A stretch of DNA of 10,690 bases from Phoronis ovalis (taxonomy: Eukaryota > Phoronida > Phoronidae), in the NCBI GenBank assembly GCA_028565635.1, contig JAOXYB010061023.1, positions 1 to 10,690 of the forward strand, in the 5' to 3' direction. This document shows, piece by piece, positions 1 through 10,690 of this stretch. The position numbers and the translations under genes are program-made. The notes beneath the pieces are model-generated. The model was not told the origin of the DNA and did not search any database. It saw only the letters and a list, made by a program, of their open reading frames with translations. Numbering within the stretch: the stretch's first letter is position 1; each line of letters opens with the position of its first letter.

Positions 1-934
1 TGTATATATTAGACATATAAAAGTATACAATTTTTAAAAAGTTAATACTTTAAACTAACAAATACTGAGATTGAGTAGTTTGAATTCGGTCATTTGATCT
101 TATAAAAAATCCTAATCTTTAAATTAAATTTTGAAAATTCATAATTATAACTTTTAAACAAAGCAAAATTTTAAAAATTTGAGAAAAGAGTTTATAGATC
201 TATATAAAAGTAATGTTTGCCAAGTTTCAGATTTATAGGTGTAAGGGTTTTTCATTTAATTTTTTTTAAAATTAAAATTCGAAAAACCTTTTTTTTGTCC
301 AAAATGGACGCTTTTCAGACCATGAGAATTATTTTCAATCTTTTGCCTTGAATTCATTAAAATTAACGTATAATCTTCCAAAAATGTATCCTTTTACATT
401 TATTTCTATAGATCTCTATTTGATTATGAAAATTAATAAAGACGGTTATTATAGGCAAAGAACAGTGTTTTTTTGTACCTCCGAACGAGTCCTAGCATTA
501 TACCTTGAACAATTATACAATAACAAAAAGTGCTGAATAAATATTAGACCCGGTTAGACAGCCCACAGTACGCTAATAACATTTATTTTTAGTATTTATA
601 TCTTTTCGTGGTAGAAAAACATAGTGAAATAGACATAAAATCAAAAATAAATGCATTTAAAATTGTTTTTTTATTTTCAATGGCAAAATAAGGGCTTAAT
701 AACTTTTATTTTTATTACGAAAGTTGCCATGTTAGGTAAAATAATGAGTAACAAAAGTATACATTTGAATAACCATTTGAAAAGTTCTCTGGTTAGGGTG
801 CATTGTAGTTTGTACAATAATAAATTCGTTTTATTGCCATAGGTTAAACTGTCATATTTATGTCACGTTTCTGTGTTTGGGAAAAATAAAACTGTAGCGA
901 ATTGAAAGCTTTAATCTTCCTTCCTGCGCTGTAG
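1..934. other. AT-rich flank/intron, no exon recognised
   Basis: This stretch is AT-rich with many short homopolymer runs and stops in all frames. Two open frames of about 62 codons (348-536 and 651-842) have low-complexity composition rich in Tyr, Asn, Leu and Lys and no domain signature, so I treat them as chance. The first exon I recognise at 935 starts at codon phase 0 within the NIDO domain. This stretch is therefore most likely the intron leading to it, with the signal-peptide exon(s) further left. I see no promoter or RNA gene. Confidence 0.6.
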
Positions 935-5349
<4,415 letters not shown>

Positions 5350-5572
5350 TAGTTATAACGTAGTAGCAACAAAAGGTTGCAGTTTGGATATTGTATTTAT
5401 TACTAAGACAGAGGGTTGTATGGTGTTGTCATAATTAACCTCATACAACAAATATAACAATATAAAATGACCTAGTACTTATATAGTCGTTATTGTATTT
5501 TCAAGGTTGAATATAACATCCTCATATGGTCTCAGTCGGCCGGATGTTCATTCAATAAGTGAGTCTGCATGA

Positions 5573-5578
5573 AATAAA
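5573..5578 (+). terminator. Candidate polyadenylation signal AATAAA (proximal)
   Basis: Canonical hexamer 224 nt after the stop of the NIDO-mucin gene. It is the first AATAAA downstream, but chance occurrence is common in AT-rich DNA. Confidence 0.45.
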
Positions 5579-5711
5579 GTGGATATTCAAGTTTTATGTG
5601 ACTGCAACACACAGCAAAAATAACTTGATGAATATGTCGGGATGGTTTCCAAAGATTGCTAACCAAGCTCACAGTGTTTTGCTCTATGCATACTCTGGTA
5701 CAGGTGTTGCA

Positions 5712-5717
5712 AATAAA
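5712..5717 (+). terminator. Candidate polyadenylation signal AATAAA (distal)
   Basis: Second canonical hexamer, 363 nt after the stop codon, followed by a T-rich stretch. It could be an alternative 3' end for the same transcript. Confidence 0.35.
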
Positions 5718-6871
5718 AACGACGCTTCATTCTAAAGATAAAAATGCATGCCTTATTTGTAAGAGTAGACCGGAAACCAAAGAATGTGCCTTAAATTATA
5801 AGATGTACATGTATTTCCATTTAGATCAGAGATAAAACGAGACTATAAAATTTGTTTAAACCGATTTTTTGAAAAGTGTATATGACGCTACTGAATGTTG
5901 TAACATTCTGCTAAAATACATATTCCTTTGATTTGTTTGTACTCCACAAGGCATTTCAACATAATTCCGTTATCGTAGATAGTTCCATTATTGTATATGG
6001 TAAAAACCTTCGATATATGAAGATATACGTTTTACTATAATATTAACGCGGACCGCTGTAGGATGTACAGCTAAAGATCTTGGACGTAAATCTGATACAT
6101 TTCGATTAAAAAATAGAGTCGACAAATTGCCCGTTTTTTAAAGTTTGCCATGACTACAATGGGATGCGAATTATAGTTTTGCTCTGACCGTACCTTTTTT
6201 TAAGTGCACGCGCTTATTTTTGAACATGTAACAGAATTTAATGGTTATTTACGGATAAATTACAAAAAAAAAAGTTTTTATGAAATGTATTATAAACAAC
6301 AAATTACATTTTTGACACATCCCTTTGCAAAATCTTGTTCCATATTACTTTACATTGTGCTTAAATCTATTGTCTTGTTCACAAACATATTAAGATACAT
6401 ACATAGAAGTATGGAAAACTAAAACTAAATCCATAGATACAATTTCACTTGTTAACAACAAAGAGTGTTGTAAAAAGTAAATCAAAAAGTAAAACAAATC
6501 TGTTCATCGCGAAATGGTAAAGCACATCAGCGAAAAAACTATTAAAATCTATAAAATCAAAATGTGTGTGATACCATTTCAAATTCGCTCAAAGGACAAT
6601 CTGGATGTTAACGTAACATTCTTAATCAAGCTAAAAATCTAAAAAAAAATCAAGCGTTTATATAGTGCATAAAAGACAATTATATGATTTGAAAAACAAC
6701 ACATGCGAAGACTGGCTAGGTTGTTTTTTACGCTTTTTTGGAAGATATATATGTATATGTATTTTGTTTTTCCACTGAAACTGTGCTACACACGGTATTA
6801 AAATTATATACGATCCAACTAATTAATATTGGAAAATTGTAAATTTAAACTACTGTCGTGTTCTAGCTTCC

Positions 6872-7101
6872 CTAACGAATAATCTGAGGGCGAGGTATTT
6901 TCCAGCTATGACCCCTCTCATACGCTAAATTATCGTGGGCGTTCTTCTGTGTTGTTGAACTTGCATGTCCTGCTTTACGTCGCCAGGCTACCAAAACAAC
7001 AATTATAACCGCGATGATGATAAGGGCCATTCCCGCCCCGGCACCTGATGCGATCACAGGAAGCATACTTGTTAATTCGTCATGACTGGTTCGATTTATT
7101 T
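6872..7101 (-). CDS. Terminal exon of CCP gene: stalk, TM helix, tail
   Basis: Acceptor GTTTCTACTTTCAG; begins AA, completing a Lys codon with the A left by CCP exon 5, and ends at TAG 6874-6872. It encodes a short stalk INRTSHDELTSM with one sequon, then a transmembrane helix (ASGAGAGMALIIIAVIIVVL, continuing VAW), the stop-transfer RRK and a tail of 36 residues from Arg56 of the local frame. The tail contains HDNLAYERG, an NxxY-type motif, and ends PRPQIIR. No signalling domain is present, so any signalling would need adaptor proteins. Confidence 0.88.
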
Positions 7102-10100
7102 CTGAAAGTAGAAACATATAATTTACACAAGCAACATTATTATGCAATAATTTTTGATTATATTCTTTTACGATTCTTCTTATTCATTTTCAATTGGCAG
7201 TTCGTGCTTTCAAATGCAAATGTTTATTTAATAAGCTAAACCTACAAAAACAGTTATCCATCCATTAGTGTTGCGTACCTTCTCAACTAACGTCTGGGCT
7301 TAACCATAATCAATTTTTGTTTATTATCTCGAAAAGTAGAAGAACGAATAATCCTTTATTTATGTATAAAGTATCCGCGAAACTCTTGAACCAATCAAAT
7401 TGCACCTTACAATAGTAGCTACTATATAGTAGTGGACTAAACGAGTAGCTAGTGAAATAGGTCGATCACACACACACACACACACATTTTGTCCTGCCAG
7501 AGTTTATCTGTAGTCCGCTAAGAAAAAGCGGGCTCCCCGGCGATACCTTTTCAGAGTGATAGACGTGGTAGGCGATGATGGATCACGCAGAGAGAAAGGC
7601 TTATCTCGGTTGGGCATTGGAGTCAAAAGTTTAAGGACGTATTTATTTCGCTCTTGCTAAATTGAAGGAATATAACAACAATTGACAATTAAGCCGAGGC
7701 GTTAGTTGAGAAAGCACAGAACTCTAACAGATGGATTTATTCAGACTGTAGCAGATTATGAAAATACTGTTCATACGTGATGCTGGCTGAATTCGATTCA
7801 GTGTTTATTACAACTTACTTTTACAGTCGAACATTTTTACATTCCAAGTATCCCTATAAATGCAGGTGGCCTTGACAACGGTCCCTGTCTCATTTGGAAA
7901 CTCATACTCAGTGTTACAGGTGTAAGTAACTGTTGTATTCAAAGTCACGTTAGAACCCATCAAATGATCGGCAGTGGTAAATGCAATTTCCTTCACGTTA
8001 CATGTCATTACTACAAGCAAACAATAAACTCGTAGCAACATGAGAAATAAACAAAAAAATCATTGTACAAATGTATTTGTATACATCTTCATAGCACATT
8101 AATAAAAAAAAGCATCAGTTATAAGCAAAGTTTCATAATAATATAAACGACAGTTAACTAGTTTAATACATCGGCGAATCGTTAAGAAAATTTGAGAGCA
8201 AATTGTCAAATGTACCATTAGAAGAGTTGATATTTGGCGCAAATTAAACTCACGCTGACACGCTGGCACGTCAATATCCCAGCGGTTTTTGTCTGTGCAT
8301 GTTGACACCATCTCTGTTCCCGAATTATCTGGAAATTCAAACCCATCACTGCAAGCATGAGTAACGCGAGTTCCAAAATCAATTTTCTGTCCAGTATTAT
8401 GTCCGTTTAAACCATTAGCAACGTTTTGTACTGTACACTGCTTCTCTGCAAAATAAATACGGAGAATCAGACGGTAAAAGAATTGTGACGTCATATATTT
8501 CCCATTTATATATGCCATGTCGTATGTAAAAAATAAACTTTAAAGGCACGGAGAAATTATGAAAAATTGTATTGTGTATTCCGAAACCAAATGCAGAATT
8601 TGGTCCGCGGGAAGTACAAAATTGAAATACCTTGAAATCGAGCTTCAAATGAACGTGATACACTTTGTATGAACATCTTGTCCCATTTGTAAACAGTGTG
8701 CAAGAAAACCAGCACAAATAAATGTATTGGCATATGAAACTATTGTGTGTACTAAGTCGCTTTGGATAGTTTTCCCCGGGCTAATTATATTTTATATAAA
8801 TTTTGCGGATATTTCTTCCCAGTTACGAAGTGCCATGAAGTATCCAGTTTAATCTATTGGACTATCGGTTACATGAAACGGGCGTACTTTGCAACCTAGT
8901 ACAGATACGCCCCATAAATCTTTATCTACCGGTATCTACACAATCATGTAGTTTCAATTTCAATGTGTAGTTCAGAAGAACTCACTCTGACATGCCGGTA
9001 CAGTTGTATTCCATTGTTCTTTGTCAGTACATGTCGATACAATCTGTTTCCCTGCATCATCTGGGAATTCAAATCCATTATTGCAAAGATGAGTTACTTG
9101 CGTTCCTAATTCTACTTTATGTCCGGTTTCAAATCCACTTGAAGCATTAGCTATGTTGTGTATTGTACACTGTTTCTCTGTAAGTTACAGTAAAACAATG
9201 CAGTCAGGTTCTCTAATGTAATTTACAGTAAAACAATGCAGTCAGGTTCTATAATGTAGTTACTATTTAAAAGAGTAAGTCATAATGGATATAAACTGTC
9301 TTTTTGCTGCTAAAACCTGTTTTCAATATTTTAACACGTAAAAATCAGGACCATGTCAATAAAACACTTTTTTACTCAAAATTGCTATAATATTAAAAAT
9401 ACCTCAAGGTTTGGTTTTGACTTTCTGATTTCTTTTTGTTTACAAAAAAATGGTTTCAGAAGCAAAAAATACAGTGTATGCCCAATATAACTTACTATTT
9501 AGAACATCAAGCAGAAGTAAATGTTTTGGGTCAAACACATTTCGGTAAATCTACTGATCAGTAAATAACACTACGTGTTAATCCGATTAGAATATTTAGC
9601 ACATGATTTACATACTTTGACAATGTGAAGGTACAGTATCATTCCATATTTCCTGACCGACGCATGTAATTTTCAGATGTGAGTCACCAGTAGGAAATTC
9701 ATATCCTTCTTTGCAACTCAATGTTATTTCTGTACTGTAACTGAGGTTTGATGAAACGTTGGCAACACGCAATAAATCAGGAATAGTTGGAACACTGCAT
9801 GTTATTACTGTAAATCAAAAGTTATAAAATGTATTCATTGCTGAAAGAAAGTATCCCATTGTATTTTCTGCTTTAAAAATCAAAATTTCATGAAACTGAA
9901 TTATCAAGCACTGCAGCGTGCAGCCTGTACGTGTTATAGTTATATTTACTAAATTGCAACAAAGCCAATAATACATTCCATACAAAGCGTAGTCTTACGA
10001 CCTACAGCACAACATATGCGGTTGTTTGAAGTATACGCATGTATGTTCTATTTGTAAACATTGCGCAATTGAAACCCACGCGCAAATAAATTCAGTGGTA

Positions 10101-10420
10101 TAAATAAACAAGACTAATTTAATTATTTGTGCAAAAACGTTTCAGATAGATGCTGTAGCTCAGTAATTTCAAAAGATACAATTTAAATCTGAGAACTACA
10201 TGTACATGGTTCCAGATAAACCACGTACTTTGACAGTCTGGGACAGATATGTTCCATAAATCTTTCCCTACACATGTAGTTTCAATGGGTACTGCAGAAT
10301 GAGAATTAAAATGGTATCCTTCTTGACACTTATGAGATATTGTTGTACCGAATTCCACATTGTCACCATCATCAAACCCTGATGAGGAATATTTGACGTT
10401 GTGAATTGAACACATCACAG
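6872..10420 (-). CDS. Multi-CCP (sushi) single-pass membrane receptor (5' end beyond window)
   Basis: Minus-strand exons 10420-10229, 9807-9616, 9177-8986, 8445-8254, 8010-7819 and 7101-6872 join in frame (1190 nt, 395 complete codons plus stop). The first five each encode one complete CCP/sushi module with four cysteines, a conserved Gly-Phe/Tyr-x-Phe after Cys2 in most copies and a Trp between Cys3 and Cys4. The last exon adds a short stalk, transmembrane helix and tail. CCP modules form disulfide pairs C1-C3 and C2-C4 and bind protein ligands in complement regulators, selectins and related proteins. This protein would be a surface receptor or adhesion molecule; its ligand is unknown. More N-terminal exons must lie to the right, since the first exon begins mid-codon. 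Confidence 0.88.
6983..7060 (-). other. Transmembrane helix of the CCP receptor
   Basis: About 26 codons from PVIASGAGAG to VVLVAW, followed by RRK. The Gly/Ala-rich outer half and Ile/Val-rich inner half form a clear single-pass helix with positive-inside orientation, making this a type I protein. Confidence 0.88.
7413..7640. mobile_element. Possible short non-autonomous element (unclassified)
   Basis: The block opens with overlapping palindromes (TAGTAGCTACTA 7413-7424 and CTACTATATAGTAG 7419-7432) and continues through the CA tract. It then passes into richer G+C sequence, including a potential GTCCGCT..AGCGGGC stem near 7513-7535. Composition and palindromes differ from the surrounding intron. 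There are no clear terminal inverted repeats, target-site duplication or coding capacity, so boundaries and class are uncertain. Confidence 0.25.
7467..7486. repeat. (CA)10 microsatellite
   Basis: A perfect run of ten CA dinucleotides inside the last intron of the CCP gene. Such tracts are length-variable between individuals in many genomes. Confidence 0.97.
7819..8010 (-). CDS. CCP exon 5 (membrane-proximal)
   Basis: 192 nt, phase 1-1; acceptor TTGTTTGCTTGTAG, donor AAAA|GTAAGT. The peptide begins MTCNVKEIAFTTADHLMGSN, then TYTCNTEYEFPNE, ATCIYRDTW and FDCK. The four cysteines and the Trp are present, but the Gly usual before Tyr-x-Phe is replaced by Glu. Apparent sequons (NVT, NTT, NET) suggest N-glycosylation near the membrane. 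The upstream MLLRVYCLLVV looks like a signal peptide only because it translates the pyrimidine tract; the internal Met is not the gene start. Confidence 0.88.
8254..8445 (-). CDS. CCP exon 4
   Basis: 192 nt, phase 1-1; acceptor TTTATTTTGCAG, donor CAGC|GTGAGT. The peptide begins KQCTVQNVANGLNGHNTGQK, then THACSDGFEFPDN, STCTDKNRW and VPACQ. All CCP landmarks are intact. An open frame covers 8099-8518, but the real exon is bounded by these splice sites; the residues outside are intron translation. Confidence 0.9.
8446..8985 (-). other. Intron between CCP exons 3 and 4, carrying a relic exon
   Basis: GT..AG intron of 540 nt. It contains the decayed CCP half-exon at 8888-8977 and intron sequence (about 8650-8735) paralogous to the intron after CCP exon 1. 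A perfect TGACGTCA lies at 8486-8493. The open frame at 8415-8717 on this strand is not CCP-like and is not called. Confidence 0.78.
8888..8977 (-). pseudogene. Decayed 3' half of a CCP exon
   Basis: On the minus strand this resembles the last 71 nt of CCP exon 1 (10299-10229): shared ATTGAAACTACATG, then AAAGATTTATGG, a similar TATCTGT segment, a TGC/TGT cysteine codon and AAAGTACG at the donor position. The encoded remnant DLWGVSVLGCK parallels DLWNISVPDCQ. About 19 extra bases interrupt it (a repeated TTGAAA and a second insertion), shifting the frame. The 5' half with Cys1 and Cys2 and any acceptor are missing. It begins within about 10 nt of the donor of CCP exon 3. Confidence 0.82.
8986..9177 (-). 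CDS. CCP exon 3
   Basis: 192 nt, phase 1-1; acceptor GTAACTTACAG, donor CAGA|GTGAGT. The peptide begins KQCTIHNIANASSGFETGHK, then THLCNNGFEFPDD, STCTDKEQW and VPACQ. It has all four cysteines and the Trp. It aligns to CCP exon 4 at about 37 of 63 residues, more than to any other module, so the two are recent paralogues. There is no ATG-initiated frame, so simple ORF calling misses it. Confidence 0.9.
9178..9615 (-). other. Intron between CCP exons 2 and 3
   Basis: GT..AG intron of 438 nt. Its last part carries a 38-bp tandem duplication (9185-9260) directly next to the acceptor. No coding content is seen in the rest. Confidence 0.75.
9185..9260. repeat. Two-copy 38-bp tandem duplication beside a splice acceptor
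   Basis: Copies 9185-9222 and 9223-9260 both begin TTACAGTAAAACAATGCAGT on the plus strand and differ at two positions. On the transcript strand the duplicated block is the pyrimidine-containing stretch leading into the exon at 9177. Confidence 0.92.
9616..9807 (-). CDS. CCP exon 2
   Basis: 192 nt, phase 1-1, with acceptor GATTTACAG and donor CAAA|GTATGT. It lacks a useful internal ATG, so it is easily missed. The peptide begins ITCSVPTIPDLLRVANVSS, then LSCKEGYEFPTG, ITCVGQEIW and VPSHCQ. Four cysteines, the GYEF block and the Trp are intact. It is the most diverged of the array in its first half. Confidence 0.87.
9808..10228 (-). other. Intron between CCP exons 1 and 2
   Basis: GT..AG intron of 421 nt. 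The segment around 10029-10101 is similar to 8650-8735 in a later intron (shared TTTGTAAACA, then CAAATAAAT), showing that the two introns share ancestry. Otherwise no feature is seen. Confidence 0.75.
10229..10420 (-). CDS. CCP exon 1 (of those visible)
   Basis: 192 nt, phase 1-1. Acceptor TTTTTTAAATTTCAG; donor CAAA|GTACGT. The peptide starts VMCSIHNVKYSSSG and includes the Cys2 region SHKCQEGYHF, Cys3 at TTCVGKDLW and Cys4 at VPDCQ. All four cysteines and the Trp are present. The open frame runs past the donor to 10119, but that tail has no CCP character. This exon is the closest match to the decayed copy at 8888-8977. Confidence 0.88.
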
Positions 10421-10690
10421 CTGAAATTTAAAAAACAAAACGATATATTATATGTAGAATTTTCAGGCACACTAGGTTTATTTGTGAATTACATGTAGAT
10501 AAACGATTTTTAGAGAGCGGTGCTCGAGTTTCAATATTTTATCACTTATTAAATGTAGTTGATTAAATGACTATAATAGCCCTTGTTGTTTATACAGAGG
10601 GTTCTATACAATTCTGATAGTAGAAAAAATAGCTAAACTAGTGCTATATATACGCTATACATCTTTAAAAAGTAATAACACTGCATTACT
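10421..10690. other. Intron at right edge, no exon seen
   Basis: AT-rich sequence upstream of CCP exon 1 on the minus strand. No cysteine/Trp CCP pattern or other coding signal is seen on either strand. It is most likely an intron, because the next exon begins mid-codon and needs an upstream partner. Confidence 0.65.

Larger units (their letters stand above)
5350..6871. other. Convergent intergenic region / 3' UTRs
   Basis: About 1.5 kb separates the two stop codons (plus-strand TAA at 5347, minus-strand TAG at 6872). It must contain both 3' UTRs. There is no domain-bearing frame; the 72-codon frame at 6204-6422 is low-complexity and unsupported. A short inverted repeat (GTTGTATG 5415-5422, CATACAAC 5442-5449) lies just after the plus-strand stop. 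I find no canonical AATAAA for the minus-strand gene close to its stop; the nearest variant ATTAAA reads on the minus strand at 6242-6237. Confidence 0.65.
7102..7818 (-). other. Intron between CCP exon 5 and the TM exon
   Basis: GT..AG intron of 717 nt, the longest in this gene. It carries overlapping palindromes (7413-7432), a (CA)10 tract (7467-7486) and a block at about 7490-7640 that is visibly less AT-rich than its surroundings. This may be a short non-autonomous mobile element, but no family is recognised. Confidence 0.7.

Noticed and set aside
348-842. Two frames of about 62 codons at the left end, considered as a first exon or signal peptide
   Set aside because: No signal-peptide shape at the start, no donor that would restore phase 0 with recognisable NIDO residues, and low-complexity composition.
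5415-5449. Inverted repeat in the 3' flank of the NIDO gene (8-bp arms)
   Set aside because: Arms are short and the loop is 19 nt, which is expected by chance in this composition; no link to a known 3' UTR element.
6204-6422. 72-codon plus-strand frame between the two genes
   Set aside because: Lys/Tyr/Ile-rich AT-driven frame with no recognisable motif or splice context; most likely chance in UTR/intergenic DNA.
7048-7239. 63-codon plus-strand frame opposite the TM exon
   Set aside because: Antisense shadow of the CCP gene's last exon and intron; hydrophobic only because of T-rich DNA.
7808-8041. MLLRVYCLLVV at the start of the frame over CCP exon 5, looking like a signal peptide of a separate small sushi protein
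   Set aside because: It translates a pyrimidine-rich acceptor tract ending TTGTAG. The exon bounded by splice sites is 192 nt and phase-matched to the exons before and after.
8415-8717. 100-codon minus-strand frame across the intron before CCP exon 4
   Set aside because: It is in a different frame from the CCP exon and lacks the cysteine/Trp pattern.

Overview
This is eukaryotic nuclear DNA from an animal. The reading frames are cut into exons by AT-rich introns with GT..AG ends. The encoded domains, NIDO and CCP/sushi, are extracellular domains of metazoan surface proteins. The AT-rich, gene-sparse texture and the large Thr/Ser stalk fit an invertebrate. A lophotrochozoan such as a bivalve or other mollusc is my best guess, but this is inference; nothing in the window fixes the species.

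Plus strand, 935-5349: the 3' part of a gene for a type I membrane protein. Four small exons (935-1052, 1523-1692, 2585-2722, 3062-3218) encode a near-complete NIDO (nidogen-like) domain. One large terminal exon (3380-5349) encodes a long Thr/Ser-rich mucin-like stalk with about three 82-83-residue internal repeats, one transmembrane helix and a 40-residue cytoplasmic tail. The exons join in frame (2553 nt, 850 residues plus stop). The start codon and signal peptide are not visible and should lie to the left.

Positions 5350-6871 hold no gene. They carry the 3' flanks of two convergent genes, with AATAAA signals for the plus-strand gene at 5573 and 5712.

Minus strand, 10420 down to 6872: the 3' part of a second type I membrane protein gene. 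Five CCP (sushi) exons, every one exactly 192 nt and phase 1-1, lead into a last exon with a short stalk, a transmembrane helix and a 36-residue tail. Two CCP exons (9177-8986 and 9807-9616) have no long ATG-initiated reading frame and emerge only from splice-site and cysteine-pattern reading. The gene continues past the right edge.

The most interesting structure is evidence of active turnover in the CCP array. A decayed half-copy of a CCP exon, with flanking intron homology, sits in the intron after the third CCP exon (8888-8977 and about 8650-8735). It resembles the exon at 10229-10420 and that exon's downstream intron. The neighbouring mucin stalk shows the same kind of tandem duplication. 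Together the two genes look like a tail-to-tail pair of rapidly evolving cell-surface receptors or adhesion molecules. A role in recognition, defence or adhesion is inference from domain type only.
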